A stretch of 64,000 nucleotides of DNA from Duganella sp. SG902 (GCF_013376005.1 NZ_JABMJK010000020.1:1-64000); one strand, 5' to 3'; shown: positions 43,258-53,162, counted from the stretch's first letter. Notes: generated from the sequence alone by a model not told the origin. Numbers and translations are program-made.

Positions 43258-46158
43258 ATGAACAAGATCGCTTTAAAAACCAGCGTGATTGCCGTCGCCT
43301 TGACGCTGGCATCGTCCCAGATCGTGCTGGCCCAGGACGACAGTGCCAAGCCAATTGAAAAAGTGGTGGTCACCGGGTCCAACATCAAGCGCGTCGAAAC
43401 CGAAACCGCGACGCCGGTGCAGGTTCTGCGCCGTGTCGATATCGCCCGCCTCGGCGTCAATTCGGTGCGTGAAGCGATCAACTCGCTGACCTCGTCCAGC
43501 GGCGATTTGTCCGACATCGGCGGCTCCAATTCCTTCGCCAGCGGCGCTTCCTCGGCCTCGCTGCGCAACCTCGGCAAGCAATCCACCTTGGTGCTGCTGA
43601 ACTCGCGCCGTGTGGCGCCGTACGCGCTGGCCGACTACAACGAGGTGTTCACTAACCTCGACGCTTTGCCGTTCGACGCCATCGACCGCATCGAAGTGCT
43701 GCGCAACGGCGGCTCGGCGATCTATGGCTCCGACGCCGTGGCCGGCGTGATCAACATCATCACCCGCAGCGACTACCAAGGGGTTACGGCGGGCGGCAGC
43801 TGGGACCAATCGGTCGCCAACGAACAGTTCAAGACCCGCACCGCCCATCTCACCGCCGGCTTCGGCGACTACAGCAAGGATGGCTACAACGTGCTGGCCA
43901 ACGTCGAATTGTTCAAGCGCGACAACGTGATCTGGCGCGATGTGCTGGACGATATCAATCCTGCCTACGGCCAGAAATTCTCCGGCGTCGCGCCCGGCAG
44001 CGGCCAAATGTTCGGCAACCGCGGCGTGCCGTCGACCTATTCCTATCCCGGCAACCTGATCGGCCAGGGGCCGGTCGCCGGCTGCGGGACGCTCAACGCG
44101 GCGGGCCTGTGCATGTACGACCGTTATGCGCATTTCGAAGCGGTGCCCAAGGCCGAGCGCGTCAACGCCCTGGTCTCGGGCACGCTGGACCTGGGACACG
44201 GCATCGAGGCGTATTCCGAGCTGCTGTACTCGAAAACCAGTACCACCTATTCCTACGCGGCCGGCACGTATGGCTCGACCCTGTCCGACGCCACCTGGGG
44301 CGATCCGCGCAGCAACCAGGGCAGAACCTTCGGCTACCGCTTCCTGTCGCCGGATTCGCCGTTCAACACCACCGGCGCGCCGCTGGAACTGCGCTACCGC
44401 TACGCCGACGCGCCGGTCGGCAACCCGAACGACAGCGACCAGTACCGCCTGCTGGCGGGCGCGCGCGGGCAACTGGGCGGCAAATGGGACTGGGACACCG
44501 CCGCCGGTGTGATGGGAGGCGCCAGCAAGACCCGCATCAACGGTTCGCTCAGCGACAGCGGTTTCAAGGCGCTGGTCGGGGATTACACCAAGACACTGGC
44601 CGGTGATCCTAACTGCGAAGCCAACTTCCCGGGTTACTGCCAGTACACCGCCGCCGACCCCAACTTCTTCAATCACGGCTATAAACTGGGCCAGGTCAAT
44701 TCGGCCGCCGTGCTGCGCCAGCTGTTCCCCGAACAGGGTTACGACGGCAGGATCACGCAGTACTTCGTCGACGGCAAGATCAGCGGTGAAATTGGCAAGA
44801 TCGGCGAGCGCGGCATCGGGCTGGCGCTGGGTGCGGAACTGCGCCATGAAAAATTCAAGATCACGCCGACCGCCAATCTGGCCAGCGGCGATATCGTCAG
44901 CTACGGCGACGTCTCGGCGGACGCCAGCCGCAGCACCGAGGCCGCGTTTGCTGAAGTCAACCTGCCGGTGACCAAGGCGCTGGAACTGGTGGGCGCCGCC
45001 CGCGTCGATAAATTCCCGGGCTTCCAGACCCACGTCTCGCCCAAGCTTGCCGCGCGCTGGGAGGTGACGCCGGCGCTGCTGTTGCGCGGCACGTTCGAAG
45101 GCGGCTTCCGCGCGCCCAACCTGACTGAAAGCGCGCAATCGACCAAGTTCGCGTTCGCCTCCGGCATCAACGATCCCAAGCGCTGCAGTAAAGCCCAGGC
45201 GCTGGCCACCGACCTGCGCGGCGTGGCCAACGCGCTGGCGGCCACCGATCCCAACCAGGCCCTGCTGCTGGCGCGCGCCGACACCGTCGAGGGCAACGAG
45301 TGCGCCCAGGGCGTGGCCAGCATCGTGCGCAACAATCCCAACCTGAAGCCGGAAACCACCCGCAGCGCCACCGTGGGCATGGTGTTCGAGCCGCTCAAGG
45401 GCAGCACCGTGTCGCTCGACTACTGGCGCATCGAACGCAAGGATGAGATCCGCTCCAAGAGCACCGATGACTTGCTGGCGGCGGAAGCGGACCAGCCGCC
45501 CGGCGTGATCAACCGTGCGCCGCTGTCGCAAGACAAGACCTTCAGCCCGGCCGAGCAAGCGAAGTACGGCGTGACGGCCGGCCCGCTGCTGTCGACCACC
45601 GGCATGTTCGAGAACGTCTCGCGCACCAAGACCAGCGGCCTCGACCTCGGCGGCAACGCGCGCATCGACACTCGCTACGGCCGCCTGGACTTGGGCCTGA
45701 ACGCGACCTACCTGCTCGATCTCAAGTACTTCAGCGCGACGCTGAACAACTATGGCGACAACCTGGCGGGCCGCTACGGTTATTCGAAAATGGTGGCCAA
45801 CCTGAGCGCGAACCTGCAGACCGGCAAGGTCAACAACGGGCTACGCCTGGTGTACAACAGCAAAACCGCGCTCAACGGCGATTACTACGACGACATCTAC
45901 ACCCAGGCCGGCTGCGCGTCGCTTAAGTGGAGCGCCGACGAGTGCCAGGTCAAGGCCTACGAGCGGCTGGACTATAACGTCAGCTACACCGGCATCAAGA
46001 ACCTGACGCTGTCGATGTATGTGCGCAACCTTACCAATCGCCGGCCGCCGCTGGACCTGCGCGAATTCAACAGCGGCGGTGGCGGCATCGTCCCGCAGAA
46101 CTATGCCGACGTCGAGGGCCGCATGGTGCGTGTGACAGCGGAATACAAGTTCCGCTAG
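43258..46158 (+). CDS. TonB-dependent receptor, likely oligosaccharide uptake
   Basis: The product is 966 residues with a signal peptide (IVLA-QDD), a TonB-box-like VEKVVVTGS region, plug domain, and a large beta-barrel ending in YKFR with a C-terminal aromatic-plus-residue pattern. The plug opening (RRVDIARLGVNSVREAINSL) resembles receptors for plant-derived oligosaccharides in Xanthomonas and Caulobacter. Downstream genes encode a CE1-like esterase and GH127, so decorated arabinose-containing fragments are a reasonable substrate guess. Confidence 0.9.
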   Translation: MNKIALKTSVIAVALTLASSQIVLAQDDSAKPIEKVVVTGSNIKRVETETATPVQVLRRVDIARLGVNSVREAINSLTSSSGDLSDIGGSNSFASGASSASLRNLGKQSTLVLLNSRRVAPYALADYNEVFTNLDALPFDAIDRIEVLRNGGSAIYGSDAVAGVINIITRSDYQGVTAGGSWDQSVANEQFKTRTAHLTAGFGDYSKDGYNVLANVELFKRDNVIWRDVLDDINPAYGQKFSGVAPGSGQMFGNRGVPSTYSYPGNLIGQGPVAGCGTLNAAGLCMYDRYAHFEAVPKAERVNALVSGTLDLGHGIEAYSELLYSKTSTTYSYAAGTYGSTLSDATWGDPRSNQGRTFGYRFLSPDSPFNTTGAPLELRYRYADAPVGNPNDSDQYRLLAGARGQLGGKWDWDTAAGVMGGASKTRINGSLSDSGFKALVGDYTKTLAGDPNCEANFPGYCQYTAADPNFFNHGYKLGQVNSAAVLRQLFPEQGYDGRITQYFVDGKISGEIGKIGERGIGLALGAELRHEKFKITPTANLASGDIVSYGDVSADASRSTEAAFAEVNLPVTKALELVGAARVDKFPGFQTHVSPKLAARWEVTPALLLRGTFEGGFRAPNLTESAQSTKFAFASGINDPKRCSKAQALATDLRGVANALAATDPNQALLLARADTVEGNECAQGVASIVRNNPNLKPETTRSATVGMVFEPLKGSTVSLDYWRIERKDEIRSKSTDDLLAAEADQPPGVINRAPLSQDKTFSPAEQAKYGVTAGPLLSTTGMFENVSRTKTSGLDLGGNARIDTRYGRLDLGLNATYLLDLKYFSATLNNYGDNLAGRYGYSKMVANLSANLQTGKVNNGLRLVYNSKTALNGDYYDDIYTQAGCASLKWSADECQVKAYERLDYNVSYTGIKNLTLSMYVRNLTNRRPPLDLREFNSGGGGIVPQNYADVEGRMVRVTAEYKFR

Positions 46159-46269
46159 GTAGGGTACTACCAATTTCTCTTCAAAAATCATATCGGCTAT
46201 TGGCAAAAAACATAAGCCACAGTTGTGATCTCGGCAATTAGAATCAAGCTTAAAAACCGAGGAGACGAT

Positions 46270-47100
46270 ATGAAACATGCATGGGTCGCGTTGCTTTTCG
46301 CCACGCTCATTGCCTGCGGAGGAGGGACGGGCGCCACCGGTACGTCAACACCCGCCCTCCCGCCGGTGGCGAGCGCCGCCGGCTGTGGCGGCGCAGCCAG
46401 GCTGACCACCGGCATGCGCACGCTCGTCAGCGACGGTGTCCAGCGCAGCTACTGGGTCGAGATGCCGGCCGCTTACGACCGCAACAAGACCTATCCGGTG
46501 ATCATCGGGCTGCACTGGCGTGACGGCAGCGCGGCCGATGTTTACGGTTGGAGCGGTTTTTTCGGCCTGAAGAATTTGTATGGCGCCAATGCCATCTTCG
46601 TCGCCCCGCAGGGCCTGGATAAGGGGTGGGCGAACACCGGCGACCGCGACATTCGCTTCTTGCGCGCCATGATCGGCGAGGTACAGCAGGGCGCGTGCAC
46701 CGACACCCGGCGTGTTTTCGCCACCGGCTTCAGCTTCGGCGGCATGATGTCCAACGCCATCGGATGCCAGATGGGCGACGTGGTGCGTGCGATCGTGCCG
46801 ATGGCCGGTGCGCTCTGGAGCGGCTGTGGCAGTTCTTCCCACAAGGTGGCGGCCATGTTCATCCACGCCAAAGACGATAACACCGTGCCTTACTCGGCGG
46901 GGATGGAGGCGCGCGATCTTTTCCTTAAGCGTAATAGTTGTAGTGCCGCCACCGTGTCGGTGGGGAGTAACGGCTGCGTCGAGTACCAGGGCTGCGACAG
47001 CGGCAAGCCCGTGATGTGGTGCGGCACGGAGACCGGCGGCCACTGGTATCCTGGTTTCTCGGCGCAGGAGTCCAAGGCATTCTTTGATCGGTTCCAGTAA
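46270..47100 (+). CDS. Lipoprotein esterase, PHB-depolymerase/feruloyl-esterase (CE1)-like
   Basis: The product is 276 residues with a lipobox (TLIAC, Cys16). The alpha/beta-hydrolase core has nucleophile Ser155 in GFSFGG, a candidate Asp in AKDDNTVP and His in GGHWYPG. Several Cys pairs suggest disulfides in the periplasm. The family includes LpqC-like feruloyl and acetylxylan esterases. The start at 46270 has GAGGAG upstream; an earlier start at 46225 would destroy the signal peptide. GH127 begins 2 bp after its stop. Confidence 0.87.
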   Translation: MKHAWVALLFATLIACGGGTGATGTSTPALPPVASAAGCGGAARLTTGMRTLVSDGVQRSYWVEMPAAYDRNKTYPVIIGLHWRDGSAADVYGWSGFFGLKNLYGANAIFVAPQGLDKGWANTGDRDIRFLRAMIGEVQQGACTDTRRVFATGFSFGGMMSNAIGCQMGDVVRAIVPMAGALWSGCGSSSHKVAAMFIHAKDDNTVPYSAGMEARDLFLKRNSCSAATVSVGSNGCVEYQGCDSGKPVMWCGTETGGHWYPGFSAQESKAFFDRFQ

Positions 47101-47102
47101 CC

Positions 47103-49043
47103 ATGTCCTTCACGCGCCGTTCGATGCTCAAGGCCACCCTCGCGGCGCTGCCGGTGTATTGCGCCGCCAGCGATCCCGGACAACCGTTGCGGGCGCGCGC
47201 CTTCCTGGCAGATCAGGTGCGCTTGCTGCCGGGAAGTCCGTTTTACGTAAGGCAGGAGCTGCATCGCAAAGGTGTGCTCGCGTCTTATGATCCCGACAGG
47301 CTGCTTTACCCCTACCGCGCTTTGGCCAAGCTTCCCCAGAGAGCGGGCATCGAGAGCGGTTACGACGGCTGGGACAGTGGATTTCTTCGCGGGCATATGA
47401 CAGGGCACTATTTGTCCGCCGCCTCGCGCATGGCGGCGGCTACGGGAAGCGTGCTTTTTCGCGAAAGGGTCAACTATGTCGTGCGCGAGCTCTCCAGATG
47501 CCAACAAGCCTTGAATCTTGATGGTTACCTGAGCGCCTTTTCCACGGCCGCTTTCGACCAGCTTGAAGGCAAGCCCGGCGTCGATGCCGGGGGCATTGGC
47601 GTGCCTTATTACACGATCCAGAAGATCATGTCGGGCCTGCTTGATGCCCATGCGTATGTCGGCAACAAGCAGGCACTCGAGCTGCTCACTGGCATGGCGG
47701 ACTACTTTGGCAAACGGCTTGCCGCGCTGAATGCCGCACAGATTGAACGGATGTTCCGCACTGACGCCAGCCGCAATCCCCAAAACGAATTTGGTGCGAT
47801 GAGTGATGTGCTGACGGAGCTTTTCAAAATCGATCAGGATCCGCGCCGCCTTGAAGCCGCTCGCATGTTCAATCGCGCATGGTTTTTCGGCCCGCTCGCC
47901 GAGGGTGAGGACAGGCTGGGCGGCCTGCATGCCAACACGCACATCGCACAAGTGGTGGGCTTGGCGAATTGCGCGAACGTCAACGGCAATCCGGAGGAAC
48001 TGAAGGCGTCCGAGAACTTCTGGCGGCTGGTTGTGCATAAGCATTCGTTCACCAATGGTGGCACCTCGGTTAACGAGTGGTTCGATCAGCCCGGCGCGGA
48101 GGTCGGCCCGTCCATCGATGATCAGAAGGTATTGCCGCCGACCACCGCCGAGACGTGTAACACCTACAACATGCTCAAGCTGACCGCCAGGCTGTTCGAG
48201 CGTCATCGTCGGGCGGAGCTTGCTGATTACTACGAGCGTGCCTTGTACAACCATGTGTTGGCGTCGGTGGCGCCGGATTCTGGCGCCACGACCTACTTCA
48301 CGCCGTTCCACGGGGACTTTCGCACCTATCTCAACGGCAGCTTTTGCTGTACCGGCAGCGGTATTGAAAACACCGCGCGCTACAACGAAGGGATTTACTT
48401 CCGCAATGATGATGCGCTGTGGGTGAACCTGTATATCCCGTCCGAGCTCAATTGGCGGGAAACCGGGATGATTTGGCGGCAGCAAGGGGACATCACGCGC
48501 GGCGAGCCGGCGCGCCTGACGGTGATCGAACCGGGCGCCGCCGCCGTCACGCTCCATTTGCGCGTCCCGGCATGGGTGGCCAAACCGGTGACGGTAAAGA
48601 TCAACGAGAAGCCGCAAAGTGTGAAAGCCAGCCCCGCTAGCTATATCGCGCTAAGGCGGCAATGGAAGGCCGGTGACGTGGTCGAGCTTGCGTTGCCGGC
48701 TGGGCTGCGGCTGGAGCGAGCCCGGGACGACTCGTCGATGGTCTCCATGTTCCACGGTCCCGTATTGCTGGCCGGAGAACTTGGCAGGGGCAATATGCCT
48801 GTCAGCGACGTGGGTGACAAGGATGCTTACCTGAAGCTCGCGCCGGCACCGGTGCCCGATATCGTCAGCAAGTCCGACGATCCTGCCGACTGGCTCGTTC
48901 CGCTCCCCGGTGATCCGTGCGCGTTCAAGATGAAGGACGCCGGTCCGGTGGACGGAATTGTCGTTCGTCCTTTATTTGACTTGCACCATCAACGCTATGC
49001 CGTTTATTGGCGCCTTCGCAAAGACACGCCGTCGGATAGCTGA
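47103..49043 (+). CDS. GH127 beta-L-arabinofuranosidase-like (DUF1680)
   Basis: The product is 646 residues with an N-terminal RRSMLKATLAALP segment that looks like a twin-arginine signal. It carries the GH127 zinc/cysteine site: Glu350 and Cys352 in AETCNTYN, and the Cys415-Cys416 pair in FCCTGSGIENTARY. Bifidobacterium HypBA1 uses the equivalent residues, with the last pair providing the nucleophile. The enzyme releases beta-L-arabinofuranose from plant glycoproteins or oligosaccharides. It is co-transcribed with the esterase and follows the TonB receptor, forming a small arabinose-glycan locus. Confidence 0.9.
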   Translation: MSFTRRSMLKATLAALPVYCAASDPGQPLRARAFLADQVRLLPGSPFYVRQELHRKGVLASYDPDRLLYPYRALAKLPQRAGIESGYDGWDSGFLRGHMTGHYLSAASRMAAATGSVLFRERVNYVVRELSRCQQALNLDGYLSAFSTAAFDQLEGKPGVDAGGIGVPYYTIQKIMSGLLDAHAYVGNKQALELLTGMADYFGKRLAALNAAQIERMFRTDASRNPQNEFGAMSDVLTELFKIDQDPRRLEAARMFNRAWFFGPLAEGEDRLGGLHANTHIAQVVGLANCANVNGNPEELKASENFWRLVVHKHSFTNGGTSVNEWFDQPGAEVGPSIDDQKVLPPTTAETCNTYNMLKLTARLFERHRRAELADYYERALYNHVLASVAPDSGATTYFTPFHGDFRTYLNGSFCCTGSGIENTARYNEGIYFRNDDALWVNLYIPSELNWRETGMIWRQQGDITRGEPARLTVIEPGAAAVTLHLRVPAWVAKPVTVKINEKPQSVKASPASYIALRRQWKAGDVVELALPAGLRLERARDDSSMVSMFHGPVLLAGELGRGNMPVSDVGDKDAYLKLAPAPVPDIVSKSDDPADWLVPLPGDPCAFKMKDAGPVDGIVVRPLFDLHHQRYAVYWRLRKDTPSDS

Positions 49044-49083
49044 ATCGTGATAGCGTCCTTTTTGCGTTCGCACCATGAATGGT

Positions 49084-49112
49084 GTGACAATGGCGGTTCT
49101 TGCATGTAAAAT
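49084..49112 (+). promoter_or_regulatory. Putative promoter of the riboswitch transcript
   Basis: -35 GTGACA (49084-49089), 17-nt spacer, -10 TAAAAT (49107-49112), placed a few bases upstream of the aptamer. Confidence 0.5.
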
Positions 49113-49125
49113 GCGCACCAATACG

Positions 49126-49330
49126 TGAATGGTGCCCTTCTGCTTGTCAGCCGAAGGGTGAAACGGGAAGCCGGTGACGCGCGAGATTTTCATTTCGCGC
49201 CAGTCCGGCGCAGCCCCCGCTGCTGTAAGCCTGACGACTCTGATCGAACGCCACTGCGCATTGCGCGGGAAGGCAGGATCAGGGAAGGATGACGGCGAGC
49301 CAGAAGACCGGCCAGTCACGATGCATGCGT
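49126..49330 (+). ncRNA. Cobalamin (B12) riboswitch
   Basis: Canonical aptamer pieces appear in order: GAAACGGGAAGCCGGTG (49160-49176), GGCGCAGCCCCCGCTGCTGTAA (from 49207, read in parts), and the B12 box AGCCAGAAGACCGGCC (49298-49313). It lies about 170 nt upstream of the TonB receptor start. High cobalamin is expected to lower expression of the receptor and the PepSY gene. The region 49423-49447 downstream folds into a strong hairpin that could be part of the expression platform. Confidence 0.93.
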
Positions 49331-49422
49331 AAAGCCCGGGGTGTGGCTTTGCCAGAGATATGTTCATCGTTTTCCGTTGCCCTTGAAGCACTCGCACACC
49401 GTCCTCGTGCGCGTTCCGTTCG

Positions 49423-49447
49423 CCCTGCGCGCACGGTGCGCGCAGGG
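49423..49447 (+). promoter_or_regulatory. GC-rich hairpin between riboswitch and receptor start
   Basis: CCCTGCGCGC (49423-49432) and GCGCGCAGGG (49438-49447) form a perfect 10-bp stem with loop ACGGT. An outer pair GCACACC/GGTGTGC flanks it. There is no T run, so it would act by accessibility or Rho rather than as an intrinsic terminator. Confidence 0.5.
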
Positions 49448-49498
49448 CCGGCTGGTGTGCGGGCGCGTCGGGCATTCACTTTCTCGAGAGATTCCCGC

Positions 49499-51601
49499 AT
49501 GATCCAGTCCTGCCACGCTTATTCCACTTCCATGCGTCCCATCGTCGCCGCCGTCGCACTGCTGTGCGCCCCGGGGGCGTGGGCTCAGCAAGCCGAGATC
49601 ATGCCCACAGTGACTGTGCAGGGCGATGCATCGCATGAAGGACTGGGATTGGCCCGCCAGAGCGCCACGGCCAGCCGTTTGAACCTGACAGCGCAGGAAC
49701 TGCCGGCCAGCGCCGAATCGCTCAGCGCCGACACCATGCAGGCGCGCGGCGATTTGCTGGTGAAGGACGCCGTCACGCGTACCACCGGCCTGACCGACAT
49801 CAGCTCGCCTGGCAATGGCGTGGCCTATTCCGCGCGCGGTTTCAGCGGCAACGGCTCGGTGGCGATGCTGGAGAACGGTCAGCGGCCTCAGGTCGGGTCG
49901 GGCACGGCCACTTATCCGTCCGATCCGTGGGGTTATGAGTACATCGAAGTGCTGCGCGGTCCGGGTTCCATCGTCTACGGCAGCGGCACCACCGGCGCCA
50001 CCATCAACGCCGTGCGCAAGGCGCCTTCGCGCGCCAGCTCCTTCGAAGCGATGGCTGGCTACGGCGGCGGCAAGGCGCTGCGCGGCGGCGTCGGCGCCAC
50101 CGGCGCACTGGGGGAGAAGGGGGCGTTCCGCATCGATGCCTATGCCGATCGCAGCGACGGTTTCATTGATCGCGGCGAGTCCCGCCACGGCAAGATCCTG
50201 ACCAGCATGACCTATGCGCTGACGGCGGACCTCGACCTCGACATGTCGCTCGATCACCTGGAGCAGAAGCCGCAGCGTTACTTTGGCACGCCGCTGGTCA
50301 ACGGCCATATCTCGCGCGAACTGCGCGACCAGAACTACGACGTCGGCGATGCCGACATCTCGTTCAATGACGACAAGGCCATCGCCCGGCTGACCTGGCG
50401 TGTGACGCCCGCGCTGACCATCAGCAATGAGCTGGCGTACATGAAGGCGCGCCGTAACTGGCGCAACGCCGAATACTATTATTACGACACGCAAGCCAAC
50501 GTGGTCGAGCGCAGCGACTACATCGCCATCCAGCACCGCCAGGAGCAGACCGGCAATCGGCTGGAAGCGCGCTGGAACGCCGGCGCCAACCGCGTCGTCG
50601 CCGGCTGGGAGGTGGCCAGCATCAACTTCCAGCACAACAATAATTCGCCATACGGCGGCTCGTCCACCGTGACGCCGACCGGCTTTAACCCGGGCGTGTT
50701 CGATAGTCCGGATCCGGTCAAACCCAACTTCAGGACCGACACCACCACCAACGCGCTGTATGTTGAAGATGCGTACAGCGTTGCCGATAGCCTGCTGCTG
50801 CTGGGCGGCGTGCGTCACGACCAATACAAGGTCGGGCGGGTCAGCCTGCTGGGCGCGGCTGGCTTTACTTCCAGGCTGCATTCGAACGCGGTGCGCCTCG
50901 GCCTGACGTGGAAGCTGGCCAGCGATACCTCGCTGTACGGCCAGGTCAGCAGTGGTAGCGACCCGGTCGTCAGCTTGCTGTCGCTGAACCTGGCCAACAG
51001 CCGCTACAAGCTGACCAGTTCGCGCCAGGTCGAGACTGGCGTCAAGCAGTCGCTGGCCAACGGCAAGGTGGAATGGACGGCGGCGTTGTACCACATCGGC
51101 AAGGACGACATCATCACGCGTGACCCGTCCAATCCGGCGCTGTCGATCCAGGGCGGCTCGCAATCGTCGCGCGGTGCGGAAGCGACCGCCAGCGTGACAC
51201 TGGCGCAAGCATGGCGACTGGAAGCGAATGCGGCGTACACCGACGCCCAGTTCGACCAGCTTATCGAAAGCGGCAACGTGTCGCGTGCCGGCAATCGTCC
51301 GGCCGACGTGCCGAAGGTATCGGCCAACTTGTGGCTCAATTACCGCCGCGACGGCTGGCGCGGCGCGCTGGGCGCGCGTTATGTCGGCGCGCGCTTCATC
51401 GACAACGGCAACACGCAGGTGCTGCCGGCCTACACCACGCTGGATGTCTCGCTGGGCTGGAATGTCAACCGCAATGTCGTGGTGCAGCTCAACCTGCGCA
51501 ACCTGACCGACAAGCTGTACGCCGCCACCTCGTACAGCGACAGCCAGTACCTGCTGGGTGATCGTCGTCACGCCGAGTTGACGGTGCAATGGCGTTATTG
51601 A
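49499..51601 (+). CDS. TonB-dependent receptor, siderophore-type, under B12 riboswitch
   Basis: The product is 700 residues with a signal peptide (GAWA-QQA), a plug domain (VEVLRGP-like segment IEVLRGPGSIVYGSG) and a 22-strand barrel ending in VQWRY with terminal aromatic. Its plug follows the FhuA/siderophore receptor pattern (ASRLNLTAQELPAS opening) rather than the shorter BtuB pattern. The riboswitch argues for uptake of cobalamin or a corrinoid, or of a metal linked to it. The start at 49499 precedes the signal peptide; frames extending to 49289 overlap the riboswitch. Its stop overlaps the PepSY start. Confidence 0.9.
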   Translation: MIQSCHAYSTSMRPIVAAVALLCAPGAWAQQAEIMPTVTVQGDASHEGLGLARQSATASRLNLTAQELPASAESLSADTMQARGDLLVKDAVTRTTGLTDISSPGNGVAYSARGFSGNGSVAMLENGQRPQVGSGTATYPSDPWGYEYIEVLRGPGSIVYGSGTTGATINAVRKAPSRASSFEAMAGYGGGKALRGGVGATGALGEKGAFRIDAYADRSDGFIDRGESRHGKILTSMTYALTADLDLDMSLDHLEQKPQRYFGTPLVNGHISRELRDQNYDVGDADISFNDDKAIARLTWRVTPALTISNELAYMKARRNWRNAEYYYYDTQANVVERSDYIAIQHRQEQTGNRLEARWNAGANRVVAGWEVASINFQHNNNSPYGGSSTVTPTGFNPGVFDSPDPVKPNFRTDTTTNALYVEDAYSVADSLLLLGGVRHDQYKVGRVSLLGAAGFTSRLHSNAVRLGLTWKLASDTSLYGQVSSGSDPVVSLLSLNLANSRYKLTSSRQVETGVKQSLANGKVEWTAALYHIGKDDIITRDPSNPALSIQGGSQSSRGAEATASVTLAQAWRLEANAAYTDAQFDQLIESGNVSRAGNRPADVPKVSANLWLNYRRDGWRGALGARYVGARFIDNGNTQVLPAYTTLDVSLGWNVNRNVVVQLNLRNLTDKLYAATSYSDSQYLLGDRRHAELTVQWRY

Positions 51602-53091
51602 TGGCGCAGGCAATGGGCTCATGGAAGCGCCAACTGCACTTATGGCATCGCTGGCTGGGCATCGTGCTCGGCTTGCTGGTGCTGCTGTGGTTTGGCTCCG
51701 GCATCGTGATGATGTATGTCCCGTATCCGTCGCTGAGCGAACAGGAGCGCATGCAATGGCTGATGCCGCTCGACGCCTCTCAGATCAAGCTGAGCGCCTG
51801 GGACGCGTGGCAGGCGAGCGGTGAGCCGGGTATTCCAGGCGTGGTGCGGCTCAACAGCGTTGCCGGCCGTCCGGCCTATCATTTCAAGGTCGATGGCAGG
51901 TGGACGTCGGTGTGGGCCGACAATGGCGCGGCGCTACAGGTGACCGGGACGATAGCCAAGGCCTCCGCCGGCAGCGCGGCGCCCGGCGCCAGGGCGATGT
52001 CGGTCGATGTTGTCGATCTGGACCAGTGGACCTTCGGCCGTGTGAAGGAACACCGGCCGCTGTACCGCGTGGCAGCTGTCGATGCGGCAGGCAGTGTGCT
52101 GTACGTGTCGGGCCGCACCGGTGAGCTGGTGCGTGACACCACGCGCAGCGAGCGCGCCTGGAATTGGGCCGGGTCCGTGATCCACTGGATTTATTTCACG
52201 CCATTGCGCACGCATGGGCAACCGTGGCGGCAGGTGGTGATGTGGAGTTCCGGCGCGGCTTTCCTGCTGGTCATGCTGGGCATGGTGCTGGGTATCCAGC
52301 GTGTGCGGCTGCGCCGGCGATACGCGGGTGGGCGGCGCTCACCTTATCGCGGCTGGCAGGCGTGGCATCATTGGCTGGGCCTGGGAATGGGGACACTGAC
52401 GCTGACTTGGCTGTTCAGTGGCTGGCTGTCCGTCACGCCGTTCGACTGGCTGTCCTCGCCGGGCGTGACAGACAAGGACCGGCTGGCGTTTGCCGGCGGC
52501 CCGCTGGAGCCCAAGGACCTGTCGCTGTCAGTCGCGGAGCTGGTTCGAACGCATACGGGATTGCTGGAGCTGGAGTGGCGGCGGGTGGATGGCAGGCTCT
52601 ACTTGAGCGCATTCGATCGCATGCGGCGCAGGCTGTTCGACGCGGCCAGCGGCCTCGTGGTGACCTCGATTCCCGAGCAAACGCTGCTGCATGCGGTGCG
52701 GGCGACGCGACCGGATGTGCCCTTGCTGGCGGCGGAAATGCTCGGCACCGGAGACAGCTATTACTACAGCCACCACGCGGAAGCGGCATTCCCCGTGCTC
52801 CGCGTGCGGTTCAAGCTGACCGATGAAGCGACATTCTACGTGGACCCGGCCCAGGGGCTATTGGCCGGCTACGCGGACAGCAACAGCAAGTGGAACCGCT
52901 GGCTGTTCAACGGGTTGCACCAACTCGATTTCGCGGCCATGGTGCGTGCGCGGCCGGCATGGGACATCATGGTGGCGTCGCTCTGCGTGCTGGGCGCGAT
53001 GCTGAGTGCGACCGGTCTGGTGCTGGGTTGGCGGCGGCTCCGGAAGCGCCGGCCGGGCAACAACGCCGGCGCGGCGGTATCGCGCATCTGA
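51601..53091 (+). CDS. PepSY-associated transmembrane protein
   Basis: The product is about 496 residues with four membrane segments (first about 14-38, LHLWHRWLGIVLGLLVLLWF region) and PepSY-type periplasmic stretches. Family members occur next to siderophore receptors and some act as inner-membrane reductases. The start at 51601 forms a TGATG overlap with the receptor stop, implying coupling; ATG at 51589 is the alternative. As it is downstream of the B12 riboswitch, it probably serves the same uptake system. Confidence 0.85.
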   Translation: MAQAMGSWKRQLHLWHRWLGIVLGLLVLLWFGSGIVMMYVPYPSLSEQERMQWLMPLDASQIKLSAWDAWQASGEPGIPGVVRLNSVAGRPAYHFKVDGRWTSVWADNGAALQVTGTIAKASAGSAAPGARAMSVDVVDLDQWTFGRVKEHRPLYRVAAVDAAGSVLYVSGRTGELVRDTTRSERAWNWAGSVIHWIYFTPLRTHGQPWRQVVMWSSGAAFLLVMLGMVLGIQRVRLRRRYAGGRRSPYRGWQAWHHWLGLGMGTLTLTWLFSGWLSVTPFDWLSSPGVTDKDRLAFAGGPLEPKDLSLSVAELVRTHTGLLELEWRRVDGRLYLSAFDRMRRRLFDAASGLVVTSIPEQTLLHAVRATRPDVPLLAAEMLGTGDSYYYSHHAEAAFPVLRVRFKLTDEATFYVDPAQGLLAGYADSNSKWNRWLFNGLHQLDFAAMVRARPAWDIMVASLCVLGAMLSATGLVLGWRRLRKRRPGNNAGAAVSRI

Positions 53092-53162
53092 GGTATTGAT
53101 ACCAAATTAGTCCTGTTGTAGGCTGGTGTTCCTCTGCCACCCTCCGCGTTACGTTGATTTCG

